Below the pieces are notes generated by a model, which worked only from the letters and a program-made list of their open reading frames with translations, did not search any database and was not told the DNA's origin. Below are positions 54,258 to 62,947 of a stretch of DNA of 64,000 bases, one piece after another (position 1 is the first letter of the stretch; every line of letters starts with the position of its first letter). A program made the translations under genes and the position numbers. Source of the stretch: Rhodanobacter thiooxydans (lineage in GTDB: Bacteria > Pseudomonadota > Gammaproteobacteria > Xanthomonadales > Rhodanobacteraceae); assembly GCF_030291135.1 (NCBI RefSeq), contig NZ_CP127409.1, positions 2,728,001-2,792,000 of the forward strand. The letters run 5' to 3'.

Positions 54258-55775
54258 CTAGAGGCCCGACACCTGCGGCATGCGCAGGCGCACCAGCCGG
54301 TTGGCCAGCTCCAGTTCCCACGGCCGGTTGTACCTGCCGTAGCGATAACGCCAATCGGCCATCGCGCTCAGGCTGCGTTTGGCCCAGGGCGGCGAGCGCA
54401 GGTCCTGCACGGTGGGGAAGCGGCAACGCAGCACGGTGACGAAATCGTGGATGCGCTGGCGCAGTTTTTCGTCAAGCCAGGGCGCATCGGCATGGCAGGT
54501 GTAGTCGACCCAGCGCGGCTGCGCCCACTCCTCCGGCGTGGTCGGGAACACCACCGGTGCGCCGTCGAGACCGAACAGCGGCTTGGCCGGACGCCGCGCG
54601 CGGTCCTGTTCGTGCCGGCTGTTTTCCGGCAGCGGCGTGTAGACGTAGATGACGATCTCGGACTGCGGGTTGATCCGCTTCAGCGCGCGGATGAACTCGA
54701 AGGTGTGCTCGGTCTCCTCCTCGGTGTTCTCCGGCGGTGCGACCATGAACGACAGCTCGGGGATCACGCCGTGGCGGCGGCACAACTCCACCACCGCCAT
54801 CGTCTGGTCCGGCCGCGTGCCCTTGCGGATTTCCTTGAGCATCTGGCCATTGGGCGATTCCGCGCCGATGTAGGCCATCCGCAGCCGGCTCTTGCGCACC
54901 AGCTTCCACGCTTCTTCCGACAGGTTGAGCAGGGCGTCGGCGCGGGCGAAGCACCACCACGGCATTTCGAACCTGGCCATCACTTCGAGCAGCGGCAACA
55001 TGTCCCGTTCGCGATCGAAGAAATTGTTGTCGAAGTACTGCACCGAGTCCGCGCCCAGCTCGTACTTCAGATAACTCAGGTCGCGTTCCAGTTGCTCCGC
55101 CGCCGGCAGCACGGTGGTGCCACCGAACATCGCGGCCACGCCGCAGAAGGTGCAACGGAAGCGGCAACCGATCGACGCCTGGTGCGCGACGGTGCGGCGG
55201 CCGAGATAGGTGCGCGCGAGGTAGCGCCGCGGGTCGCCGAGCTTGTCGTATGGCAGCACCATGCCGTTGTCGGCCAGCGTGAAACGGCGGTTCGGGTTGT
55301 GCACGACCGCGCCGCCCTGCTTCCACGACAGGCCGCCGATCGTCGCCAGCTTCGCCTCGGCCTTGCCGTCCAGCGCGGAAATCAGTTCGGGCAGGGTTTC
55401 CCCGGCCTGCCCGCGCACCGCGTAGTCGACGTAGGGCGCGGCCAGCGCCGCGTCCGGGTTGAGCGTGGGGAAATAGCCGCCCCAGATGATCGGCACCACC
55501 GGAAAGCGCTCGCGGATCGCGCGGGAGACGGCGATCGCCGGCGCCAGCTGCGGACCGCCCATGACGCTGACGCCGACCGCACCGAAGGCGCCCTGCTCCA
55601 GCGCGTGCAAGGTGTCGTTGACGAAATCGCGGTCGACGTTGCCGTCGACGATCTGGCTGTCGTGGCCGCTGCGCTCCAGCGCGGCCGCCAGGTGCAGCAG
55701 GGACAACGGGAAGCGCGCGCTGCGCCGCGAGGTGATGGTCGGGTTGATCAGCAAGGTGCGTGAGGCATGGGTCAT
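54258..55775 (-). CDS. B12-binding-domain radical SAM enzyme (second)
   Basis: 505-residue protein with an N-terminal cobalamin-binding-like domain (1 to about 160; LLINPTITSRRSARFPLSLLHLAAALE, VGVSVMGGPQLAPAI, PIIWGGYFPTLNP). The radical SAM barrel carries the cluster motif in GCRFRCTFCG (C-x3-C-x2-C, about 203-210), FDNNFF and YIGAESPNGQMLKEI. The class includes enzymes of lipid, hopanoid and antibiotic synthesis. It follows a methyltransferase gene by 25 bases and is followed at 4 bases by a glycosyltransferase, within one operon. It differs clearly from the first radical SAM protein of the window, so they are probably successive steps rather than duplicates. Confidence 0.87.
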   Translation of the reverse strand: MTHASRTLLINPTITSRRSARFPLSLLHLAAALERSGHDSQIVDGNVDRDFVNDTLHALEQGAFGAVGVSVMGGPQLAPAIAVSRAIRERFPVVPIIWGGYFPTLNPDAALAAPYVDYAVRGQAGETLPELISALDGKAEAKLATIGGLSWKQGGAVVHNPNRRFTLADNGMVLPYDKLGDPRRYLARTYLGRRTVAHQASIGCRFRCTFCGVAAMFGGTTVLPAAEQLERDLSYLKYELGADSVQYFDNNFFDRERDMLPLLEVMARFEMPWWCFARADALLNLSEEAWKLVRKSRLRMAYIGAESPNGQMLKEIRKGTRPDQTMAVVELCRRHGVIPELSFMVAPPENTEEETEHTFEFIRALKRINPQSEIVIYVYTPLPENSRHEQDRARRPAKPLFGLDGAPVVFPTTPEEWAQPRWVDYTCHADAPWLDEKLRQRIHDFVTVLRCRFPTVQDLRSPPWAKRSLSAMADWRYRYGRYNRPWELELANRLVRLRMPQVSGL

Positions 55776-55800
55776 GGCAAGAGCCTGCGAATTCGGGAAG

Positions 55801-56502
55801 TCACGGCCCGCGCCGCAGCCGGAACACCAGCGCCACGGGAACCGCCAGCGCGGTGTGGTCGAAACGCGCACCGGCAGGGACGTCGGCCGGGTCGAGCATC
55901 GGTTCCAGCACCTGTTCGATGCGCAGCCCGAGTGCGGCGCAGGCCGCGTGCCAGTGGCTGTACAGGTGCTGCGTGTGCCGCACGGCGTAGTGCTGGCCGT
56001 CCGACTTGAAGTCGCGCAGCCAGCCCAGCGCATGCCCGATCGGATGCACGTCGCTGCACAGCAGCGTGCCGCCGGGCCGGGTCACCCGGCACAGCTCGGC
56101 CAGCGCGCGCTGCAGGTCGTCGAGATGGCCGACGACCAGGCCGCAGAGGGTCAGGTTCGCCCGCGCATCCGGCACCGGCAGCGCTTCGAGGCTGCCCTGC
56201 ACCAGGTCGATGTCCGCGCCAGCTTGCCAGGCAGCCAGCTCGACGCCGGCGCGCGCGAGCATCGGCGACGAAAGATCCACGCCGATCACGCGCGCCGCAC
56301 CACGGCGCAGCGCATGCAGCATGTAGCGTCCGCTGCCGCAGCCGACATCGAGCACGGCCTGCCCATGCAGCGTGGCCGGCATCAGCCCGAGCATGGCGCG
56401 CTCCTCCGCCTGCATCACCGGGTTGTGCGCATGCGCGGGGTAACTGGCTGCCCACAAGGCATACGCCTCGGCTGGCAGCAGCATCGGCGGACGCGTCGTC
56501 AC
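55801..56502 (-). CDS. Class I SAM-dependent methyltransferase
   Basis: 233-residue methyltransferase. The SAM site is VLDVGCGSGRYMLHAL (about 50-65), IGVDLSSPMLARA gives the acidic strand-2 residue, and LTLCGLVVGHLDDLQRAL (about 116-133) is motif IV. The C-terminal part is short and basic. The GTG start at 56502 lies 2 bases after the amidohydrolase stop, so the genes are coupled. Its similarity in order and size to the third methyltransferase of this operon suggests two methyl transfers to related positions. Substrate unknown. Confidence 0.87.
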   Translation of the reverse strand: MTTRPPMLLPAEAYALWAASYPAHAHNPVMQAEERAMLGLMPATLHGQAVLDVGCGSGRYMLHALRRGAARVIGVDLSSPMLARAGVELAAWQAGADIDLVQGSLEALPVPDARANLTLCGLVVGHLDDLQRALAELCRVTRPGGTLLCSDVHPIGHALGWLRDFKSDGQHYAVRHTQHLYSHWHAACAALGLRIEQVLEPMLDPADVPAGARFDHTALAVPVALVFRLRRGP

Positions 56503-56504
56503 GG

Positions 56505-57725
56505 CTAACCGGCCTCCATGGCGAGGTTGTGCGCGTGGTGCGCAGCGGCCAGTTCAAGCCCGGGTTCGAGCGCCACCAGCCCGGCGTCGGCCAGCGGCCT
56601 GGCCAGCAGTTTCGGCCTGCCGTCCAGCGTCACCGGCACGGCGTCCATGCCGGCGACATCGAACCATTCGGCGAAATCCGGATCGGCGATGCGCGGCACG
56701 CCGTGGCGCACCACCGCCCGGATCCGGCTGCGCTCGATGCCGACCAGGCCGCAGCGCTCGTCGCCGCCGCGGTCCTCGACGATCACCAGATCCGCCAGCG
56801 CACCCGGCGCCAGGCTGCCGCCGGAGGGCAGCCGCAGGATGCGCGCGGCCTGGCTGGTGACCAGGCCCAGCAACTGCCCGGCGTCCAGCTCGCCGCGGGC
56901 GACGATGCCGCGCATTTCATCAAGCAGGTCGCGGGCGCCGCTGAGCCGCGAATCGCTGCCCAGCGCGAGCCGGCCCGCTGCGCACAGGCGCCGCGGGTCC
57001 AGCGTGCGTCCGAGCAGGTTGCGGTTGCTGGTCGGACACCAGACCACCGCCGCGCCGCGCTCGATCACCCGGTCGACGTCCTGCTCGCGCAGGCCGACGC
57101 CGTGGATCAGCACGCTGTTCGCCGCCAGGCATCCCATCTCGTCGAGCCGGGCCAGTTCCGCCTGCGCGATCGCATCGGTGCCTTCGGCCAGATGGATCAG
57201 CCACGGCCGATCGGCAGGCGTGGCGGCGAAGCTCGACCGCACCGGCGGGCCGTAATCGGGCCAGCCCAGCGCATAGCTCCAGCCGTAGTCGCGCAGCACG
57301 GCGACCGGGAAATCCGGCTCGTCGAGCGCCGCATGCCAGGGGTCGTGATGCGCCACGCAGGTGGTGCCGGCAAGCAGGTTCTTCAGCGCCCCGTGGCGCA
57401 GCCGCAACGCCTTCGGCACCCGCAGCGCGGCGATCACCGCCGGCTCCTCGAAGTGCGCCCGGAAGGCGGCGATCCAGGCGTAGCTGTTCGGGAACGGCGC
57501 GCGGGCTGGCAGCGGCGGCACCGTGTTGACGTGCAGATGCTCGTGCGCGTTGATCAGGCCGGGGAAGACCAGATGGTCATGCAGGTCGAGCCGGTACGCC
57601 CGCGCCGCCAGCGACGCGCCGATCCGCCCGCCCCGGATCGGCAGCGGCATGCGCGAGTGGCCCGCGGGCGTGACCGAGACGGCCCGGCACAAGCTGACAT
57701 CCATCGCGGCCTGCAGGAAGTCCAT
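56505..57725 (-). CDS. Amidohydrolase-superfamily metalloenzyme (cytosine deaminase / SsnA-like)
   Basis: 406-residue TIM-barrel hydrolase. Metal ligands are the HxH pair His61 and His63 in GLINAHEHLHVN, a His in LIHLAEG (about 170), a His in LIHGVGL (about 200) and an Asp in ALGSDSRLSGARD (about 243). C-terminal ALADLVIVEDRGGD forms the beta-sandwich. Relatives deaminate or dechlorinate heterocycles (guanine, S-adenosylhomocysteine, triazines). Inside an operon with two methyltransferases and a radical SAM enzyme it could process the pathway intermediate or remove S-adenosylhomocysteine. It is spaced 4 and 2 bases from its neighbours. Confidence 0.85.
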   Translation of the reverse strand: MDFLQAAMDVSLCRAVSVTPAGHSRMPLPIRGGRIGASLAARAYRLDLHDHLVFPGLINAHEHLHVNTVPPLPARAPFPNSYAWIAAFRAHFEEPAVIAALRVPKALRLRHGALKNLLAGTTCVAHHDPWHAALDEPDFPVAVLRDYGWSYALGWPDYGPPVRSSFAATPADRPWLIHLAEGTDAIAQAELARLDEMGCLAANSVLIHGVGLREQDVDRVIERGAAVVWCPTSNRNLLGRTLDPRRLCAAGRLALGSDSRLSGARDLLDEMRGIVARGELDAGQLLGLVTSQAARILRLPSGGSLAPGALADLVIVEDRGGDERCGLVGIERSRIRAVVRHGVPRIADPDFAEWFDVAGMDAVPVTLDGRPKLLARPLADAGLVALEPGLELAAAHHAHNLAMEAG

Positions 57726-57729
57726 CGAC

Positions 57730-58614
57730 TCAGCGCCGTCGCAGCACGATCAGGAAATGGTCGCCCATGTCGCGCAGCAGCGGCAGCGCGCCCAGGCGAT
57801 CATCGAGCCGGCCGAGACGCTCGCACCAGCGGCGTCGGCGGCGGTAGTAGTCCACCAGGTAGGGCGGCGGCAGGAACAGGCCCAGCGCGCGATAGCCCTG
57901 CAGCGAGAACTGCCCGCTGAAGGCACGGTAGAACTCGCGCGGCAGGTAGTAGCAGGTCCAGATCGTGTGGCGGTTCATGCCCACCGCCGTCGCGCCACGT
58001 GCGGCGCGCACGCCGGCGCGCTTGAAGCGGCCGCGCAGGGCGTAGTGCCCCAGCTCCCACGGACAGATCCGGCCCATCACCGAAAACACCAGGGTGCCGC
58101 CGGGGCGCAGCAGGCGCGCGCATTCGGTGGCGACGGCGCCGAGGTCCGGCACGCAGTTCAGCGGACCGAAGTTCGAATAGATGCCGTCGAACTCGTCGTC
58201 GAGCCGGGCCAGTTGCTGGATGCCGAGGTGTGCGACCGTCACGCGCGACTGCATGGCCGCGGCCGCCGCCCGCGCCCGCGTACGTTCGACCATCAGCGGC
58301 GACCAGTCGGTGGCGACGACATGGAAGCCGCGCCGCGCAAACTCCAGCGCGTCGATGCCAGTGCCGCAGCCCAGGTCCAGCAGGCGCGCGCCAGGCGGCA
58401 CGATGCTGTGCACGGTATCCCACAGGATCAGCCGCATGCGCTGGATCAGCTCGTTGTTGCCGAGGGGCCCGTCGTAGTCGGCGGCGACGCTGTCGAAGGC
58501 GCGCTGCGTGTCGAGCAGCTGCGCCTCGTCTGGCGGCGGATGCCGCGGGTGCTGGCGGGTGCTTCCGGCGGGCACGGCGCGGTGCCCGGGTCGCAGCTTG
58601 TGCAGTCCACGCAT
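57730..58614 (-). CDS. Class I SAM-dependent methyltransferase
   Basis: 294-residue methyltransferase heading the leftward six-gene operon. SAM-binding LLDLGCGTGIDALEFARRG (about 87-105), VVATDWSPLMVE at strand 2 and FDGIYSNFGPLNCV (about 145-158) at motif IV; the C-terminal half carries an inserted helical cap typical of small-molecule or lipid methyltransferases. The ATG at 58614 has GGAG about 14 bases upstream; a GTG seven codons earlier lacks a ribosome site. A strong hairpin upstream separates it from the wzz gene, so its promoter should lie at about 58615-58720. Confidence 0.86.
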   Translation of the reverse strand: MRGLHKLRPGHRAVPAGSTRQHPRHPPPDEAQLLDTQRAFDSVAADYDGPLGNNELIQRMRLILWDTVHSIVPPGARLLDLGCGTGIDALEFARRGFHVVATDWSPLMVERTRARAAAAAMQSRVTVAHLGIQQLARLDDEFDGIYSNFGPLNCVPDLGAVATECARLLRPGGTLVFSVMGRICPWELGHYALRGRFKRAGVRAARGATAVGMNRHTIWTCYYLPREFYRAFSGQFSLQGYRALGLFLPPPYLVDYYRRRRRWCERLGRLDDRLGALPLLRDMGDHFLIVLRRR

Positions 58615-58722
58615 ATCGAACGAACTCCGTCCCACCGTGAGGCAGACATCCCTTCACCGCGACACTGCCGACCCCGTCACGGGTCGGCCCCGGCACTTCA
58701 TGGATCCGCTCCGTGAGTGCGC

Positions 58723-58753
58723 GCCGGCGCCGGTTTGGTTGAACGGCGCCGGC
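58723..58753 (-). terminator. Hairpin after the wzz gene
   Basis: Perfect 10-bp stem GCCGGCGCCG / CGGCGCCGGC with an 11-base loop, 19 bases past the wzz stop. It separates the polymerase operon from the methyltransferase operon. Confidence 0.65.
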
Positions 58754-58772
58754 AGCGGATGCAGCGCCGGAT

Positions 58773-59591
58773 TCAGGTTCCCTGCCGTCGACCGGCCTTC
58801 GCCACGGCCGCGCATGCGCCGAGCAGCAGGCCCAGCAGCAGGCCGATGCCCCAGGTCAGTTCGGGATTCGGGAAGGCCTGCTTGTCGGGCACGTAGACCG
58901 GCCACATCATCGACGTTGCATAGGTGTAGGTCGGGCCGAGACGTTCCATGAGATCCATCCGCGCCTGCCGCAAGCCGCGAACCTCCTCGTTCTTGTTCGC
59001 CAGCAGCAGGCTGGCCAGCACCGCACCCGCGGCATCCTTGCTGCCCGGTGCAGCCGCCCGTTGATAGCGAGCCAGGTCGCCTTCGGCGGTCTGCAGGTCG
59101 GCCTCGATGCGGGCGAGTCGCGCGCGCGCCGCCTGCAGCGGCGCCTCTTCCAGGTGCTGGTGGACTGCGGCCAATCGGGTCACCGTCGCCGTGGCCAGTT
59201 CGGCGGCCTGCTCGCGGGAGTAGGCCCGCACGCTCAGGCGGATCAGCGGGCCGGCATAGGGCATCGGCTCCAGCTTCAGGCTGTTGCGATAAAGCCTCGC
59301 CACGGACGAATCGCGCGCATGGCCGGCGCCTTTCAGGATCTCGTTCTCGAACGGCACCAGCTCCAGCCGCTCGATCACGCGCAACAACGGCTCGACCTTC
59401 GGATCCTGGCCCGGCAGCACCTGCCCGACCTGGGCGATCTGGATCCACGCGGTCGCCTGCCACTGGCGTTTCACCAGGTGCGCGAAGGCATAGGTGCCGG
59501 CCAGGGTCAGGATCAGCACGCCCGCGAACCAGATCCAGCCGCGGGTGAAGATTCGCCAGAGGTCGATCAGGTAGATTTCGTCTTGTTCCAT
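58773..59591 (-). CDS. Wzz-type polysaccharide chain-length regulator
   Basis: 272-residue inner-membrane protein. A membrane helix at about 20-37 (WIWFAGVLILTLAGTYAFA) is followed by a periplasmic coiled-coil domain (about 40-240; Arg/Ala/Glu-rich helix AARARLARIEADLQTAEGDL) and a C-terminal helix preceded by the Pro-rich PVYVPDKQAFPNPELTWG, the usual Wzz signature. There is no cytoplasmic kinase domain, so it is the O-antigen/ECA type rather than the capsule type. It lies 10 bases after the polymerase gene and is the last of the wzx-gt-wzy-wzz operon. It would set the length of the polymer made by the Wzy protein. Confidence 0.87.
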   Translation of the reverse strand: MEQDEIYLIDLWRIFTRGWIWFAGVLILTLAGTYAFAHLVKRQWQATAWIQIAQVGQVLPGQDPKVEPLLRVIERLELVPFENEILKGAGHARDSSVARLYRNSLKLEPMPYAGPLIRLSVRAYSREQAAELATATVTRLAAVHQHLEEAPLQAARARLARIEADLQTAEGDLARYQRAAAPGSKDAAGAVLASLLLANKNEEVRGLRQARMDLMERLGPTYTYATSMMWPVYVPDKQAFPNPELTWGIGLLLGLLLGACAAVAKAGRRQGT

Positions 59592-59601
59592 GGTTGGGCA
59601 C

Positions 59602-60771
59602 TCACTGGGGAGAGGACGGAGACACGATCGGCGCAGCGGGCGCGGACATGGGCGCCGGCGCCCGGCGGTTCGGCAGCCAGGCCGCGACAACCTGCATGAC
59701 CAGGCACAGGCCGATGAAGCCGACGTTCGTCCACGTGTAGGCCTGCGGCGCGAACGGCGCCATCACACAGACGTAGGAAACACGCAGGAAGATCAACAGG
59801 GAAAACAGCGACACCGTGGCGCGCAGCCGCGACACGCTCCAGCGCAGCATCACGTACAGCACGACGGCAGCGGCCACCGCGCCGACCGGGCCGAACGCCA
59901 TCAGGAACGGGAAGAACTCCGTGCCCACGTTGATGGTCGGCGCATCCAGCGGAATACCCGTGCCCGCGGTGGCGACCGAGCCGCTCAGCGGCACGACCTG
60001 GTGGATGAGGAAGCTGGAGTTGCTGTAGTGCTTGGCCAGGATCGCGCTGAAGTTGTACGGCCCGGCGGTAGCGTAGAGGAGCAGCCACTTGATGCCTTCC
60101 GGTGCCGCGCGATACATCGCGCTGAACGGCAGGGTGAGGTGGTCCAGCGGCCCGGAGCGCAGCATGCCGAGCAGCGAGAACACGCTGACGCCGGCGAAGC
60201 CGAGCAAACCGACCGCCTTCCACGGCACGGGCCGGGCCTCGTCCCGGCGCAGCAGGATCACCAGCGCGAACGCGAACACCGCGGCGAACACCCGGTTGCG
60301 GTCGATCACCAGGATCGGGAACAGGAAGCCGATGCCGATGAGCGTGTTGCGCAGCCACCGTTTCCTGGCGCACAGCAGCCCGATCGGCGGCAGCACCCAG
60401 CAGATGTCCGATACGTGCCGGACGTGCTCGTGCCCATCCTGCATCACGGCGTAGGACGACGGGTTGCTGAACAGCGGGATCGGGAACAGCGCGAGGTCGA
60501 GCACGCAGAAAACCGCGATCAGCCCCGCGAAGGCCAGCGCCACGAACGCGTCGCGGGTGCCGACGTAGCTGCGTGCGCGAAAGCGCGAGGCCGGCGGAAT
60601 CCTGATCTGCGCCTGCACGTCGAACCAGCCGATCGCCGCGGCAACCACCGCCAGCAGCAGCAGGCCCTGCAGATAGTCGACCGGGAGATCGTAGGTGAGC
60701 AGGGTCAGCGCGCAAGCCAACAGCAGCGGCAGCGCGAGATAGGCCGACGGCAGACACAGCAAACGTTTCAT
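59602..60771 (-). CDS. Wzy-type oligosaccharide-unit polymerase
   Basis: 389-residue integral membrane protein with about ten hydrophobic segments (YLALPLLLACALTLLTY, GLLLLAVVAAAIGWF and others) and a large periplasmic loop at about 215-285 (RSGPLDHLTLPFSAM, AKHYSNSSFLIHQ). Wzy proteins share little sequence, so the call rests on topology and on the place between wzx, a glycosyltransferase and wzz. The start overlaps the glycosyltransferase stop as ATGA. It would join undecaprenyl-linked repeat units on the periplasmic face of the membrane. Confidence 0.75.
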   Translation of the reverse strand: MKRLLCLPSAYLALPLLLACALTLLTYDLPVDYLQGLLLLAVVAAAIGWFDVQAQIRIPPASRFRARSYVGTRDAFVALAFAGLIAVFCVLDLALFPIPLFSNPSSYAVMQDGHEHVRHVSDICWVLPPIGLLCARKRWLRNTLIGIGFLFPILVIDRNRVFAAVFAFALVILLRRDEARPVPWKAVGLLGFAGVSVFSLLGMLRSGPLDHLTLPFSAMYRAAPEGIKWLLLYATAGPYNFSAILAKHYSNSSFLIHQVVPLSGSVATAGTGIPLDAPTINVGTEFFPFLMAFGPVGAVAAAVVLYVMLRWSVSRLRATVSLFSLLIFLRVSYVCVMAPFAPQAYTWTNVGFIGLCLVMQVVAAWLPNRRAPAPMSAPAAPIVSPSSPQ

Positions 60772-61697
60772 GCCGCCTCCACGCCATGGCGTCCGGATGC
60801 AGGGCGCAGCTTCGACAGCAGCCACAGCCACGACCAGGCGAGCAGATGCTGCGCCAGCGACCACGGCTGCCCCTGCAGGAACGCGATCTTGGCGCCGATG
60901 TGGTGCGCCTGCGCCCGCAGCAGGGTCCGGTACGGCTCGTCGAACAGGCACGCCCGGCGCAGCGCCACCTGGCGCGACTCGGCGAGGTTGCCGATCCGCG
61001 TGGCGGTGTGCCGCGTCCGACTCAGGTTCGCGCCGTGGATGCGGTAGGCGCAGACGCTGACGTCGATGAAGCCGAGCGCGTCGCGGGCCGCCAGGCGCAG
61101 GAACAGGTCCCAGTCCTCGATGCGCAGGCCTTCGCTCCAGCGATCGACGGTGTCCAGCGCGCTCCGGCGCATCAAGGCCACCGGCCCGCCGATGGCCCAG
61201 TGGCTGATGATGGCGCGGCGGATACCGTCGTCGGAGCGATACAGGCTCTTGCTGCCGCCGCGAAGCAGGCCCATGCCGCTGTCGTGCAGCCGGTTGCCGT
61301 GCTGGTCGACCACGACCGAATCGCCGATCACTGCACCCTTGTCCGGATGCGCCAGCAGGTAGCGCACCTGGGCATCGAGACCGCCCGGCAGCAGGTAATC
61401 GTCGCTGGCGCCGGGACGGAGAAACTCGCCGTTCGCGCGCGCCGCCAGCTCGTTCAGCGTCGCCGCGATGCCGCGGTTCTCCCGCCGCACGTACTCGATC
61501 GGGATATCCATGCAATGCGTCGCCACCCAGTCGGCAATCCGCTCGGCGGTGCGGTCGGTCGAGCCATCGTCGATGACGATGAGCTCCTTGGCCGGATACG
61601 GATCCTCCAGCACGCTGTCCAGGCAGCGCTGCACGAAACGCTCGTGGTTGAACGCGGGGATCAGCACGGACACCAGCGGCACGTCGTCGCTCATCAT
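60768..61697 (-). CDS. GT2-family glycosyltransferase
   Basis: 309-residue GT-A enzyme. LVSVLIPAFNHERFVQRCLDSVLED (about 8-32) and LIVIDDGSTDRTAERI (about 39-54) form the nucleotide-sugar site. The DxD-like motif is in RPGASDDYLLPGG (about 93-105), and the acceptor-side ED motif is in RIEDWDLFLRLAARD (about 202). The start lies at an ATG-ATG pair overlapping the wzx stop, with GGAGGG upstream. It probably adds an early sugar of the repeat unit. The C-terminal 60 residues contain a Trp-rich segment that may touch the membrane. Confidence 0.88.
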   Translation of the reverse strand: MMSDDVPLVSVLIPAFNHERFVQRCLDSVLEDPYPAKELIVIDDGSTDRTAERIADWVATHCMDIPIEYVRRENRGIAATLNELAARANGEFLRPGASDDYLLPGGLDAQVRYLLAHPDKGAVIGDSVVVDQHGNRLHDSGMGLLRGGSKSLYRSDDGIRRAIISHWAIGGPVALMRRSALDTVDRWSEGLRIEDWDLFLRLAARDALGFIDVSVCAYRIHGANLSRTRHTATRIGNLAESRQVALRRACLFDEPYRTLLRAQAHHIGAKIAFLQGQPWSLAQHLLAWSWLWLLSKLRPASGRHGVEAA

Positions 61698-62947
61698 CGC
61701 AGCCCTCCCAGATAACGCCGGGCCACCAGCAGGTTGAAGACGAGATACAGCAGATAGTTGACCGCGAAGGCATACATCGCGCCGACCAGGCCGTAGCGCG
61801 CGGCGAACACGTAGACAAGCACGAGGTAGCTGGCCGCGAACACGCATTCGGAGATGACGAACAGTTTCGTCATCGCCTTGGCCAGCATCAGGTAGGAAAG
61901 AACGAAGGAGGCGACCTTGATGACGTCGCCGACCAGTTGCGGGCCATACAGCGCGTTGGCGGGAGCGAACTGCGGCGTGAACAGCAGCCAGGTCACCCAT
62001 CCGCGCAGCGCATACACCATGGTCGCCACCACGATGACCGCCGGCAGGACGTGGCGGCCGGCGCTGCGCAGCTCGGCCAGCAGCGCCTCGCGGCCGTGCG
62101 TCGAGGCCAGCTTGGGCAGGTAGTAGATGTTGATGGCCGCGGTGAAGAACAGCAGATAGGCGTCCGACACCTTGCTGACCGCCTGCCAGTAGCCGACCTG
62201 CTCCCAGCCGAATTGCAGCGCGAGATGATCGCGCACGGCGATGTTGACGAGCGGCGGCAGCAGCGCGGAGGTGAGGGTCATCACCGAGAACGTCGCCAGG
62301 CGCAAGGTCATCTCGCGGTCGTAGCGCAGCCGCAGCATGCCGCGGCGGAAGTACGAGCTGCGCCACCACGCCGGCAAGGCGATCGCCAGCCACAGCAGCT
62401 GGCCCAGCACCAGCGCCAGCAGCGCGCCATACAGATGCAGCCAGCGCGCCAGCCAGATCATCATGACGATGCCAACGAGCGCCCCGCCCGCCTGGATGAA
62501 GGCCAGCCGGCGCACGTCCATGAAGCCGTTGACCACCGCGAGGATGTAGTTGAGCAGCGCGATGCCGAGCTGGGCGACGGCGAGCACGCGGATCAGGCCG
62601 GCATAGCCCGGGTCGCCCAGCAGCCACGCGGCGAGCTGCCGACTGAGCAGCAACGCCGCGCCGCCCATCAGGCAGGAAGCGCAGAACGCGTACCACAGCG
62701 CGGCGGACAGCAGGCGCGACAGCCGGGGCGGATCGTCGCGGTACTCGGCGACGTACTTGACGATGGCCGCGCTGATGCCGCCGCCGGCCAGCACCGCCAG
62801 CAGCGACATCAGGCTCATGAACTGGCCGAGCCGGCCAACGCCCTCCGGGCCGGCGAACCACGCCACCAGCTTGATCGCCACCAGCCCGGCGAGCAGCCGC
62901 GCGGCGGTCGCGAGGCTGGTGTAGAAACCGGCGCGCACGATGTTCAT
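61694..62947 (-). CDS. Wzx-type lipid-linked oligosaccharide flippase
   Basis: 417-residue polytopic membrane protein of the polysaccharide-transporter family with about 12 helices. N-terminal [35 protein letters not shown] is close to the WzxE (enterobacterial common antigen) type. Basic cytoplasmic loops ([13 protein letters not shown]) lie between helices. It would move the undecaprenyl-linked unit across the inner membrane before polymerisation. It overlaps the aminotransferase stop and the glycosyltransferase start by 4 bases each, showing tight coupling. Confidence 0.87.
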   Translation of the reverse strand: MNIVRAGFYTSLATAARLLAGLVAIKLVAWFAGPEGVGRLGQFMSLMSLLAVLAGGGISAAIVKYVAEYRDDPPRLSRLLSAALWYAFCASCLMGGAALLLSRQLAAWLLGDPGYAGLIRVLAVAQLGIALLNYILAVVNGFMDVRRLAFIQAGGALVGIVMMIWLARWLHLYGALLALVLGQLLWLAIALPAWWRSSYFRRGMLRLRYDREMTLRLATFSVMTLTSALLPPLVNIAVRDHLALQFGWEQVGYWQAVSKVSDAYLLFFTAAINIYYLPKLASTHGREALLAELRSAGRHVLPAVIVVATMVYALRGWVTWLLFTPQFAPANALYGPQLVGDVIKVASFVLSYLMLAKAMTKLFVISECVFAASYLVLVYVFAARYGLVGAMYAFAVNYLLYLVFNLLVARRYLGGLR

